DNA of 64,000 nt, taken from assembly GCF_014384705.1 (NCBI RefSeq), contig NZ_JACRSN010000013.1:17089-81088 (forward strand), written 5' to 3'. This stretch comes from Yeguia hominis (lineage in GTDB: Bacteria > Bacillota > Clostridia > Oscillospirales > Acutalibacteraceae). Positions within the stretch are counted from its first letter, which is position 1. Each line of letters opens with the position of its first letter. The notes beneath the pieces are model-generated. The model saw only the letters and a list, made by a program, of their open reading frames with translations, was not told the origin of the DNA and ran no database searches. Shown in pieces: positions 36,001 through 42,529 of this stretch. The translations under genes were made by a program, and so were the position numbers.

Positions 36001-36502
36001 GTATCTCAAGCTGCTCGATGAAGCCATCAGCCGCGAAAAAGGCGAACCCACTGCGCCCGCCGATGCAGAATGCCTGATTGACCTGCGCATTGAAGCGCAC
36101 ATTCCGGAGCAGTATATTCCTTCTCTGACGCACCGGCTGGAAGTTTACCGCCGTATCGCCGATATCCGAAATACAGATGATGCAGAAGATGTCATGGATG
36201 AGCTCATCGATCGCTTTGGCGAGCCGCCTGAAGCGGTGCAGGGTCTCATCGACATCGCACTTTTGCGGAACACGGCGATGGCACTCGGCATCTATGAAAT
36301 CAAACAGCAGGAACGGATGCTGCTGCTATATACCAATACGCTTGACATCCAGATGATTTCCAAAATGGGAACTGCACGCAAAGGCCAAATTGTGTTTGGA
36401 ACCGGCAGCCGGCCCTATATCGGCATCAAAACGCAGCCGGACGCGCCTGCGCTTACCGTGCTTGCTGATACTTTAAAAATCATGCAAAACAGCCGCAGCT
36501 GA
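33038..36502 (+). CDS. mfd: Transcription-repair coupling factor Mfd
   Basis: A 1154-residue DNA translocase that removes stalled RNA polymerase and recruits UvrA. The UvrB-homology region is at the N-terminus, the RNA-polymerase-interacting segment (DYVVHASHGIGIFDGI) around residue 490, and the helicase motor carries Walker A LLCGDVGFGKTEVALRA and DEEQ box IIDEEQRFG, with motif VI QLRGRVGRS. The C-terminal TRCF autoinhibitory domain is complete. The GTG start follows TAGGAG. It is the last core gene before the mobile element. Confidence 0.97.
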   Translation: MEFLTSAISGLPEFRQLKTAVDTRALPAVVTGLSGIHKANVIYSLCALSRRRAFVVASDEAEAQRLQRDLESMGMHPLLYPTRDFTFRDTAATSHEYEHSRLHVLSGLLSGDCDCVIACIDAALQYTMPETILRKRTVSLSTAQEISPEALTALLLSCGYERAEQVEGPGQFAQRGGIFDFFPPNSTAPVRIEFWGDEIDTITYFDPESQRRTDQTDSITITPAVETPVANPTLLAKQIREHASGLRGKTAPAAKAILLQEAESLEAGVHLSNADKFISFLYPQPATLFDYCDGQFLLFVSDPMNVKERIRTTTWQWGEDLRDLLAEGILCRGLDSFAQDAAYAADRFAAYGAIYLDSFAHGNYDAPLRTAIHLSVRQLSAWGGSIGLLTEDLRAMLYNRWACAVLAGNERSARTTALDLQKEGIDAEFVADPKSIRPGSVVVTTGTLSAGLEYPSAGFGMITHGQLSIPKAHRRRRNKNSKEIYSLAELTPGDYVVHASHGIGIFDGIRKIDMQGITKDYIKIRYAKADTLYVPVTQLDLVSKYIGPREDSAVKLHRLGGTEWQKAKSRVRKAVQDMAKDLIALYAARMQTSGHAFSADTEWQHDFEAHFEYEETEDQLRCIDEIKSDMERSVPMDRLLCGDVGFGKTEVALRAAFKCITDSKQCALLVPTTILAWQHYQTVLGRMEGFPVKVELLSRFRTPKQQTEILHKLARGEIDMVIGTHRLVSKDVQFRDLGLVIIDEEQRFGVAQKEHLKTICKNVDVLTLSATPIPRTLSMALSGIRDMSVIEEAPHDRHPVQSYVLEYDIGILTDAIRRELRRGGQVYYLHNDIGSLERTAARIQSRIPEARIGIAHGRMGEGELSEIWKKLIEQELDILVCTTIIETGVDVPNVNTLIIDNADRMGLSQLHQLRGRVGRSSRRAYAYFTFTPDKVLSEIAQKRLSAIREFTEFGSGFKIAMRDLEIRGAGNILGGEQHGQMESVGYDMYLKLLDEAISREKGEPTAPADAECLIDLRIEAHIPEQYIPSLTHRLEVYRRIADIRNTDDAEDVMDELIDRFGEPPEAVQGLIDIALLRNTAMALGIYEIKQQERMLLLYTNTLDIQMISKMGTARKGQIVFGTGSRPYIGIKTQPDAPALTVLADTLKIMQNSRS

Positions 36503-36509
36503 AAAAGCA

Positions 36510-36562
36510 ATTCTATACCGCGGCATTTTCACATTGACAAATGTAGTGCCGCGGTATAGAAT
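36510..36562 (+). repeat. 16-base perfect inverted repeat overlapping a promoter
   Basis: ATTCTATACCGCGGCA (36510-36525) and TGCCGCGGTATAGAAT (36547-36562) are exact complements around a 21-base loop. A consensus TTGACA (36534-36539) sits in the loop and the -10 box TAGAAT (36557-36562), 17 bases on, forms the end of the right arm. No T run follows, so it is not a usual terminator for mfd. Confidence 0.85.
36534..36562 (+). promoter_or_regulatory. Promoter upstream of the half tRNA-Arg
   Basis: TTGACA, 17 bases, TAGAAT. It lies about 107 bases before the tRNA-Arg remnant and was probably the native promoter of that tRNA gene. Confidence 0.65.
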
Positions 36563-36669
36563 AGATGCATTGTATTTTGGTTTTCCAAAAAGAGCCTTGT
36601 GCTAAAATGGATTTTTGGCAGTGTACGGTTCTTTCTCCTTTGTTTGCCGATTCAGTCCGAAAAACATAT

Positions 36670-36709
36670 GCGCCCGTAGCTCAGCAGGATAAAGCGTCCG
36701 CCTCCTAAG
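36670..36709 (+). pseudogene. 5' half of tRNA-Arg(CCU), probable integration junction
   Basis: GCGCCCGTAGCTCAGCAGGA and onward reads as acceptor 5' strand, D arm and anticodon stem/loop of a tRNA-Arg with anticodon CCT, but after CCTCCTAAG the sequence leaves the tRNA. No complement to GCGCCCG follows, so the 3' half is missing here. The shared 12-mer CCGCCTCCTAAG recurs in the complete tRNA-Arg at 36821-36832. This is what an attachment site looks like after element insertion in the anticodon loop. Confidence 0.75.
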
Positions 36710-36725
36710 AATATGTTATAACGAC

Positions 36726-36744
36726 CGCCTTTCGGGCAAAGGCG
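36726..36744 (+). repeat. Hairpin between half and whole tRNA-Arg
   Basis: CGCCTTT-CGGGC-AAAGGCG, a 7-base perfect stem one base before the TTGACA of the next promoter. It has no T run. It may insulate the element's own tRNA promoter from read-through or mark the recombination zone. Confidence 0.6.
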
Positions 36745-36745
36745 A

Positions 36746-36774
36746 TTGACATTGAGTAAGTTTAAGACTAAAAT
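36746..36774 (+). promoter_or_regulatory. Promoter of the complete tRNA-Arg
   Basis: TTGACA (36746-36751), 17 bases, TAAAAT (36769-36774), 18 bases before the tRNA. It lies inside the presumed element, so the tRNA is transcribed from element DNA. Confidence 0.7.
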
Positions 36775-36792
36775 TGAATAGATTTTAAAGAT

Positions 36793-36869
36793 GTTTCCGT
36801 AGCTCAGCTGGATAGAGCGACCGCCTCCTAAGCGGTAGGTCGGGTGTTCGAATCACCTCGGGAACGCCA
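36793..36869 (+). tRNA. tRNA-Arg (anticodon CCU)
   Basis: A complete 77-base cloverleaf: acceptor GTTTCCG pairs with CGGGAAC, then G and an encoded CCA. D stem GCTC/GAGC. Anticodon stem ACCGC/GCGGT closes loop CTCCTAA, anticodon CCT, reading AGG. The T arm has TTCGAAT. It differs from the half copy at 36670 in the acceptor stem, so the two are distinct tRNA alleles and not a simple duplication. Confidence 0.93.
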
Positions 36870-36876
36870 AAAACTC

Positions 36877-36919
36877 CGCCGGAAAACCCAGTAAAATCAA
36901 GGGTTTCCGGCGTTTTTTC
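36877..36919 (+). terminator. Terminator of tRNA-Arg
   Basis: CGCCGGAAAACCC pairs with GGGTTTCCGGCG (one bulged A) and is followed by TTTTTT, 8 bases after the tRNA. Confidence 0.88.
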
Positions 36920-36963
36920 ATTTTTACGGAAAAAGTGAAAAATCGTAAAATTCACAGATTTTC

Positions 36964-37123
36964 ATTAGCAAAATCTCCGTCAGCTAATGGAAATTAGGAC
37001 GAATGTCGTCCGCCTTTCAGGTGAACGACTTGCTAATAAAAATTAGCAGGATTTTCGCTATTTTGCTAATGAAAATGCCCTCTCTGCTAATGGCAGAAAA
37101 ATTCGAGCAAAATTCCTGCTAAT
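36964..37123 (+). repeat. Field of GCTAAT/ATTAGC repeats, probable recombinase arm sites
   Basis: Seven hexamers lie within 160 bases: ATTAGC at 36964 and 37042; GCTAAT at 36983, 37032, 37065, 37086 and 37118. Most are extended to TGCTAATG or similar. Such clusters of direct and inverted short repeats next to an attachment site are the arm-type binding sites of tyrosine integrases or excisionases. No gene lies in 36920-37230. Confidence 0.6.
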
Positions 37124-37239
37124 GAATAAGGCGTTCGTTACCCTGTTAATTCGTTCATTTAGGGGTGGTCAAGCGACAATCGCACACTACTTCTATGCCA
37201 TTTCTTATTATATAATTGCGGTAACAGGAGGTGGTTGTT

Positions 37240-37419
37240 TTGAAAGAACAAAAATATCATTTATACCTTTCCAAGGACGAATACAGCGAAGTGCTGCAAT
37301 CACTTATCCGTTTGAAGAACAGCCTGATAGCACAAGGCAGATACACGGACGCAGCAGATGATATTCTTTGCAAGGTGCTTTCAGCCAAGAAAAGAAAGTT
37401 CAAAATCAAATATATCTGA
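37240..37419 (+). CDS. Small ICE protein, paralogue of the one at 62880
   Basis: A 59-residue protein, MKEQKYHLYLSKDEYSEVL at the start, ending in KKRKFKIKYI. The TTG start is 8 bases after AGGAGG; a GTG three codons upstream lies inside that site. It shares its plan with the 67-residue protein at 62880: YHL/IxLxxxEY, then SL-x-xK-x-L-x-x-G-x-x-TDAxDDI/L, then KKxKFK. Both are small, charged and of unknown function. It stands between the repeat field and the resistance cargo, converging on ant(6). Confidence 0.65.
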   Translation: MKEQKYHLYLSKDEYSEVLQSLIRLKNSLIAQGRYTDAADDILCKVLSAKKRKFKIKYI

Positions 37420-37427
37420 ACACGAAT

Positions 37428-37461
37428 AAAGACCGCCTACACTTTTGTAAGCGGTCTTTGC
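37428..37461. terminator. Hairpin between the small ICE gene and ant(6)
   Basis: AAAGACCGC and GCGGTCTTT form a 9-base stem with a 14-base loop. It can serve both converging genes, although the T runs are short. Confidence 0.6.
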
Positions 37462-37494
37462 TAATTTAGAGTAAGTTAGACAAATTGGAATTTG

Positions 37495-38376
37495 TCAATA
37501 CCTATTACCATAAAGATATTTATTTGAAATTCTCTTTTGTGTTTCCAAATATTTTGTAACGTTTTCATCATAATCAGGATAATTATAACCAAGTGAATCT
37601 GCCACTTTTTTAGATATTTTTTTGAACAAACATAGACACAAATCAAACGATTTCCACATTTCTTCATACGAACTCATTGAATATGTATTTAGTAAGTTAT
37701 CCCACAATTCTTTTGAAATATGCTTATCTAAAAATTTATAGTTTTTACCCAAACTGAAATTAAATCCTTTTTCAGTACCGACATACCAACTAATCATCCT
37801 AAGAAGCTCATGACGTAATACTTCATTCATATGGTCTATTGCAAATAGTATTTCACCACGAAGTAAGCCCTTGGATACATATGTTGCAACATTCCAAAAT
37901 TCGTTACAACAGTCATCAAACTTTCTTTCTGTTGGACACTTAATGTAATAATCTTCATCTGTGGGAACTATTTCTGTTTTAATCATATTATCTTTATCTA
38001 ACATGATTTTTACAAGTTTATCGCGAGTAAGATACTCCTCAAGCATTGAAACAGGTAACAAAGTTAAATCAATCTTTACACCATCATCAAAAAGCATTAT
38101 ATAAGAAAATCCTTTTTCTTCTGGAGGAAATAATTCCATATCTTCAGGTTTTTGCATCATAATTCTGTTACCAAAAACACTAAGCCAGTCATCGCTTTTC
38201 AAAAATTCTCCCATATCTATAACAAAAAAAGTAATATCATAATCTTGAAGATTGTCTTTTGGTATATTAACATTAGTGCGAGACCCCTCAAGAGTTACAA
38301 TTCTAATTCTCTCATCTTGAAAAGCAAAATTCAAAACTAAATCGTATATTTCTTTTTCAGTCCTCATTTCATTCAC
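37495..38376 (-). CDS. ant(6): Aminoglycoside 6-adenylyltransferase, ANT(6) family
   Basis: A 293-residue nucleotidyltransferase that inactivates streptomycin by adenylation. Family motifs are clear: MRTEKEIYDLVLNFA, the nucleotide-binding LEGSRTNVNIPKDNLQDYDI with the metal Asp pair, and ELFPPEEKGFSYIMLFDDGV with IDLTLLP. By eye it is closer to the ANT(6)-Ib kind than to the common ANT(6)-Ia. GC content (about 33%) is far below the rest of the ICE, which shows recent separate acquisition. It lies 44 bases downstream of the nucleoside phosphorylase gene in one transcript. Confidence 0.9.
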   Translation of the reverse strand: MNEMRTEKEIYDLVLNFAFQDERIRIVTLEGSRTNVNIPKDNLQDYDITFFVIDMGEFLKSDDWLSVFGNRIMMQKPEDMELFPPEEKGFSYIMLFDDGVKIDLTLLPVSMLEEYLTRDKLVKIMLDKDNMIKTEIVPTDEDYYIKCPTERKFDDCCNEFWNVATYVSKGLLRGEILFAIDHMNEVLRHELLRMISWYVGTEKGFNFSLGKNYKFLDKHISKELWDNLLNTYSMSSYEEMWKSFDLCLCLFKKISKKVADSLGYNYPDYDENVTKYLETQKRISNKYLYGNRY

Positions 38377-38420
38377 CTCAATAAAATTATATCACAAAAA
38401 AAGATTGATTCTAACTGTTC

Positions 38421-39188
38421 TTATAATTTGATAACCGCATCAAGGCAGAGCGTAAGTGCATATTCGTATGCATTACCGCCCCAGTTTCTTTCGTCGTATT
38501 TGTCAACATCTGCAAGACTGTCTGCGGTATAAAGTATCATACCCCAGGTTGCCCCTCTGAAATCAGCACAGGCCGCCAGAGCAGAACATTCCATTTCTAC
38601 AACTGCACAGCCTTCACTTTTGCGATAAGCCACCTTTTCTTTGGTTTCACGGAAAAATCCATCCGTTGACCAGGTTATAACCTCCTGATATTTCATACTA
38701 TGCTCAAGAATGGTTTCTTCAATTGCTTTTCTTGCCTTCTCGCTGATTTCCACAAATCGAGAAGGGGGCGCATAGTGATAAGATGTTCCCTCATCACGCA
38801 GAGCCTTGTTTGGTACGAGGAATGTACTTTCGGGGAACTTTTCCAGAGCACCGCAACTACCTGCCGAGATTACCTCTCTTACACCATAACCAATCAGCCA
38901 ATCAAGTATCTGTGTGGCTGCTGCCGCACCAACGGGTGCTTGACAAAGCACAATGTCCTCACCCTTGTATTTGGTGATGTAAATGGGATAATGCTTCGTT
39001 GCACTCTCAAAAGTGGATACCTGTTTGGTATCACTTTTACTGGCATATTCATCTATGTAAGCACCAAGAAATGCGAACACACATTTCTTGGGTAAGTTCA
39101 AACCAAGATTTTCATGAGTGGGATTAAGAACTGCTGTCTGCTCTGTATCAAACTCCAAAATCGGTATTTCGTTTTTAATAATAGCCAT
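38421..39188 (-). CDS. Nucleoside phosphorylase (uridine/purine phosphorylase family)
   Basis: A 255-residue phosphorylase with VISAGSCGAL as the phosphate/nucleoside site and VVEMECSALAACADFRGA as the ribose-binding motif. It would cleave nucleosides with phosphate. It is the first gene of a two-gene unit with ant(6). Such pairs are repeatedly seen on Firmicute resistance islands; whether the enzyme helps resistance, for example by acting on a nucleoside drug, is unknown. ATG follows GGAGAG. Confidence 0.88.
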   Translation of the reverse strand: MAIIKNEIPILEFDTEQTAVLNPTHENLGLNLPKKCVFAFLGAYIDEYASKSDTKQVSTFESATKHYPIYITKYKGEDIVLCQAPVGAAAATQILDWLIGYGVREVISAGSCGALEKFPESTFLVPNKALRDEGTSYHYAPPSRFVEISEKARKAIEETILEHSMKYQEVITWSTDGFFRETKEKVAYRKSEGCAVVEMECSALAACADFRGATWGMILYTADSLADVDKYDERNWGGNAYEYALTLCLDAVIKL

Positions 39189-39233
39189 ACTATCTCTCCG
39201 TCAAATTCAAATTTGTCTTTCTCTTAATTTCCT

Positions 39234-39239
39234 ATTATA
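39234..39239 (-). promoter_or_regulatory. -10 box of the phosphorylase-ant(6) unit
   Basis: TATAAT on the minus strand, 46 bases before the start codon; a TAGAAA 17 bases upstream would be a weak -35. Confidence 0.5.
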
Positions 39240-39374
39240 CACCAAAATTATGAATATTTCTACCCGCCGTCTATTGACCTCAATTAAGAGGAAAGTAGGT
39301 GGCTTTTTTTGTTAGCAAAAAAATTTTCAAGAAATTTTGAAAAAACACCCCCCAAAAACGCTCTCCCATTTCAA

Positions 39375-39780
39375 ACAAGTGAAGGGGTTAATTCCGAGCC
39401 ACGAAAAGGTCAGCCCTTTCACTTGTATTTTGACAACTGAATAAACCATTCACTAAGACTTTAATTCTGATGATTTTAGCCACCTTATCGGGTACGCCGT
39501 GACTTCTGCATTGCAGAACAGCGAGAACTCCCGGTATAGGTAACAGGTTGCCCCTGTTACGGCGATGACAGTCAGAAGGATAATGATACTTCTCTACGGA
39601 GCTGGCGGAGTACCCGGCAGAGGTGAAATTCCTATGATACAGATTAGCAGTCTGTTCCTTAGTGACTTCCCGTGAGCTTATTGCTCGGCAAGGGGTGTTG
39701 AGAACAAATATTGCCCGACCGGTTAGGAAATGAGCCGGTCAAGTACATAGCCATACTGCGATGGCTATGAATTTCACGAA
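39375..39780 (+). promoter_or_regulatory. Structured leader of the ICE parA operon
   Basis: The 600-base gap before parA is a string of stem-loops: ACAAGTGAAGGG with CCCTTTCACTTGT (39375-39430), TTCTGC/GCAGAA (39504-39518), GTAACAGG/CCTGTTAC (39540-39560), GAGC/GCTC (39674-39686), GACCGG/CCGGTC (39717-39740), ATAGCCA/TGGCTAT (39747-39768). The last ends just before the parA ribosome site. A leader peptide lies in the middle. Part of the sequence recurs in the relic at 27.5 kb. It has the look of a cis-acting RNA controlling ICE gene expression. Confidence 0.55.
39634..39675 (+). CDS. Candidate 13-residue leader peptide
   Basis: MIQISSLFLSDFP, with ATG eight bases after AGAGGTGA. In the relic at 27.5 kb the same ribosome site and ATG are kept (AGGGGTGA, then ATG) and the peptide again reaches D-F-P, although the middle has changed. 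A longer frame from ATG 39583 (MILLYGAGG and onward) shares the frame, and between the two copies most of its differences are synonymous. Confidence 0.4.
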   Translation: MIQISSLFLSDFP

Positions 39781-39795
39781 AGGAGGACGCACAAA

Positions 39796-40620
39796 GTGTC
39801 GAACTGCAAAACGATTGCGATATGCAATCAAAAAGGCGGAGTTGGAAAGACGACCACTACGGTAAACCTCGGCGTCGGTCTTGCAATGCAGGGAAAGAAA
39901 GTGCTGCTCATAGACGCAGACCCACAGGGCGACTTAACCACTTGTCTCGGTTGGCAGGATACAGACAACTTGGGTATCACGCTTGCAACGAAACTCACAG
40001 ATGTCATAAATGAAACGATGAATGACCCTACGGTCGGTATTCTGCACCACGACGAAGGTGTTGACCTTATTCCGGCAAACCTTGAGCTTTCAGCAATGGA
40101 GTTTAACCTTGTCAACGCAATGAGCAGAGAGACGGCATTGAGAAACTATCTCAGCGAAGTGAAGGAGAAATACGACTATATCTTAATAGATTGTATGCCT
40201 TCCCTCGGAATGGTAACAATCAATGCTCTATCTGCGGCAGACAGCGTAATAATTCCTGTTCAGGCTCAGTATTTACCGGCAAAAGGTATGACGCAGCTTG
40301 TTCAGACCATTTCACGAGTTAAGAAGCGTATCAATCCGGGCTTAAAGATTGACGGTATGCTTCTCACTTTGGTGGATAGCCGTACCAACCTCGCCAAAAG
40401 CACGGTAGAAGCTCTGAGAGAGAACTTCGGTAGTCAAATCAAGATGTATCGAACATATATCCCGATTGCCGTAAAAGCCGCAGAGACTTCTTCCAAAGGC
40501 AAGAGCATTTTTGCCTACGAACCGGGCAGCACGGTGTCAAAAGCGTACACCGAATTTACAAAGGAGGTGTTAGCCGATGGCAGGAAGAAAGAGCGACTTC
40601 ACTCTCACGAAGCTCGATGA
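39796..40620 (+). CDS. parA: ParA-family partition ATPase
   Basis: A 274-residue Walker-type ATPase. The deviant Walker A KGGVGKTT and the DADPQGD segment identify it. On ICEs, ParA-ParB stabilise the excised circular form. The GTG start follows AAAGGAGG. It overlaps parB by 44 bases, so translation is coupled. It opens the main ICE operon behind the structured leader. Confidence 0.93.
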   Translation: MSNCKTIAICNQKGGVGKTTTTVNLGVGLAMQGKKVLLIDADPQGDLTTCLGWQDTDNLGITLATKLTDVINETMNDPTVGILHHDEGVDLIPANLELSAMEFNLVNAMSRETALRNYLSEVKEKYDYILIDCMPSLGMVTINALSAADSVIIPVQAQYLPAKGMTQLVQTISRVKKRINPGLKIDGMLLTLVDSRTNLAKSTVEALRENFGSQIKMYRTYIPIAVKAAETSSKGKSIFAYEPGSTVSKAYTEFTKEVLADGRKKERLHSHEAR

Positions 40621-41521
40621 CTTATTCTCGACGCAGGAACAGAGAGATGAAGAAAAACTTTCAAAAATCCGAGATATTCCCTTGACTGAGATTGACGATT
40701 TCCCCGACCACCCTTTTAAGGTGCGTGATGACGAGGATATGGCACAGCTCATTGAGAGTATTAAGGAACGAGGGGTAATCACTCCGGCGACGGTAAGGCA
40801 GAAAGAGGACGGCAGATACGAACTCATATCGGGACACAGACGAAAGCGAGCCTGTGAGCTTGCCGGGTTTGATACTCTCCGTTGTGAGGTCGTTGAACTG
40901 AACCGAGACGAAGCCACGATTTTAATGGTTGAGAGCAACTACCAAAGGTCGCAGATACTTCCCTCGGAAAAAGCCTATGCCTACAAAATGCGTTTGGAAG
41001 CATTGAGCAGACAAGGCAAAAGAACAGACCTAACTTCCGACCCAGTGGGTTGGAAGTCAAGCGGAAAAGAAACAGCACAACTAATTGGAGAGCAGTCGGG
41101 TGACAGTCAAACCCAAGTTCGCAGATATATTCGCCTTACAAACCTTGTTCCCGAACTTTTGGAATATGTTGATGAGGGGCGAATTAAAATGCGACCGGCG
41201 GTTGAATTGTCTTTTCTCGATGAGGACAGTCAGCGTGATGTGGTTGATGAAATCGACCTGAACGACGCAACCCCGTCCCACGACCAAACAATCCGTATGC
41301 GAAAGTTCTTTGAGGAGGGCAAGCTCACAACCGAAGCAATCCAAGCGATTATGTCGGAGGAAAAACCAAACCAAAGGGAGAAAATTGTTTTGAGGGGCGA
41401 TAGGGTTCGACAGCTTATCCCGAAGAATATTCCCATAAGCCAAACGGAGGATTTTGTGTGCAAGGCATTGGAGCATTACAACAAGTTTCTGCGAAGCAGA
41501 GCCGACCGTGACAGCCGATAG
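40577..41521 (+). CDS. parB: ParB-family partition protein
   Basis: A 314-residue DNA-binding CTPase-type protein. The ParB/Srx motif ELISGHRRKRACELAGF is clear, and a helix-turn-helix lies around GDSQTQVRRYIRLTNL. It works with ParA. Start after AGGAGG inside the end of parA. The binding site is not known; an ATATACTC/GAGTATAT dyad at 41580-41605 just downstream is one candidate. Confidence 0.93.
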   Translation: MAGRKSDFTLTKLDDLFSTQEQRDEEKLSKIRDIPLTEIDDFPDHPFKVRDDEDMAQLIESIKERGVITPATVRQKEDGRYELISGHRRKRACELAGFDTLRCEVVELNRDEATILMVESNYQRSQILPSEKAYAYKMRLEALSRQGKRTDLTSDPVGWKSSGKETAQLIGEQSGDSQTQVRRYIRLTNLVPELLEYVDEGRIKMRPAVELSFLDEDSQRDVVDEIDLNDATPSHDQTIRMRKFFEEGKLTTEAIQAIMSEEKPNQREKIVLRGDRVRQLIPKNIPISQTEDFVCKALEHYNKFLRSRADRDSR

Positions 41522-41579
41522 CCTTCCCCCTTTCTCACACTCTAACCCCTATATATACCGGCTATTAACCTGCTGAAAA

Positions 41580-41605
41580 ATATACTCTATCTCCCTTGAG
41601 TATAT
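41580..41605 (+). repeat. Dyad downstream of parB
   Basis: ATATACTC-N10-GAGTATAT, perfect 8-base arms without a T run. It stands in the 230-base gap after parB, where a centromere-like site or operator for the next gene could be. Confidence 0.45.
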
Positions 41606-41754
41606 CTATCTCTAATAACATATAGCTGTCTATAAAAGGGTTCGCACATTTGGAGCAAAAGCAAAATGTCTGCTACGATAAAAAGTTCAGCCAATCGCAC
41701 CTTTGATGTTTTGACCGGTTTTGATTACGATTAAGGCAGAAAGGAGCGATGGAT

Positions 41755-42459
41755 ATGAAAAACAGGCTGATACCTTGTGTTCTTGCCTGCCTGATGATTT
41801 TCCTCGTAGGTTGTAACGGTAACACAGCCAAAGAAGCTGCACAGGAGATTACGAAAACAGAGACTTCTTTTCCGGCTGGTAATACCGAAACAGATTCTCA
41901 GGAAGAAACGGCAGAAGAACCGGAAAGCACGACAGTTCAGGAAGAAACACCGATTACGGCAGAAGAAAGCCAATCAACCGCTGAAAGGCAGACGGTTGCG
42001 ACTGTTCAGACAAAACCGGCGGAAGAAAAAACGGCTGATACTCCTGCAACCGAAAAGCCAAAGGCAGAGCCACCGAAGCAGACAACCACGCAGGCTGAAC
42101 CCGAAAAACAAACGGAACAGCCAAAAGAACAGACAACTGCCGAACAAAAGCCGGTTGAAAAACCGACTGAAAAGCCGGCAGAACCGAAACCGACAGAGCC
42201 GCACAAGCAGACATTCGATGTCAGCCCTTATGTTAGTTACGCAAAAGAGTATGCGGTAAGCATAGGGCTTTCTCTTGACATCACGGCGACAGAATGTTGG
42301 GACAACCCCATATCCGCAAATCCTAACCGAAGCGGTATCAAGTCTGATATTGAAAGCAGACTGAACCGATACAAGAACAGCGAGGGTTTTACCGCTGTGT
42401 GGATATGGACAGAAAAGCTATCCGATACGGATTACAACATCTATATCGGCTACTGCTAA
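41755..42459 (+). CDS. ICE-encoded lipoprotein with Glu/Thr/Pro-rich linker
   Basis: A 234-residue lipoprotein: signal peptide with lipobox FLVGC (Cys18 by the chosen start), a 130-residue low-complexity stretch of Glu, Thr, Lys, Pro and Gln, and a C-terminal domain of about 75 residues (VSPYVSYAKEYAVSIGLSL and onward). The ATG at 41755 is 8 bases after AAGGAG; an ATG two codons upstream overlaps it. The long linker could lift the small domain through the cell wall. I do not recognise the domain. Confidence 0.75.
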   Translation: MKNRLIPCVLACLMIFLVGCNGNTAKEAAQEITKTETSFPAGNTETDSQEETAEEPESTTVQEETPITAEESQSTAERQTVATVQTKPAEEKTADTPATEKPKAEPPKQTTTQAEPEKQTEQPKEQTTAEQKPVEKPTEKPAEPKPTEPHKQTFDVSPYVSYAKEYAVSIGLSLDITATECWDNPISANPNRSGIKSDIESRLNRYKNSEGFTAVWIWTEKLSDTDYNIYIGYC

Positions 42460-42479
42460 AACAAAATAATTTTAAGCGG

Positions 42480-42508
42480 ACGCACTGAGTAAAATCGGTG
42501 CGTTTTTG
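42480..42508 (+). terminator. Terminator before the adhesin gene
   Basis: ACGCAC-N12-GTGCGT followed by TTTTTG. Its place just before the adhesin's ribosome site means it could also act as an attenuator of adhesin expression. Confidence 0.65.
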
Positions 42509-42529
42509 CATTTCAAGGAGGAAAACGCA

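Noticed and set aside
36670..36709. Two full tRNA-Arg genes in tandem
   Set aside because: The first copy has no T arm or matching acceptor 3' strand; after CCTCCTAAG it is not a tRNA.
36964..37123. A CRISPR array
   Set aside because: The repeats are only 6 to 8 bases, irregularly spaced and in both directions, and no cas gene is near. I saw no CRISPR array elsewhere in the window.
39430..39465. TTGACA at the start of the ICE leader as a promoter
   Set aside because: No acceptable -10 box follows at 16 to 18 bases; the conserved TTTGACAAC may have another role. Left unannotated as a promoter.
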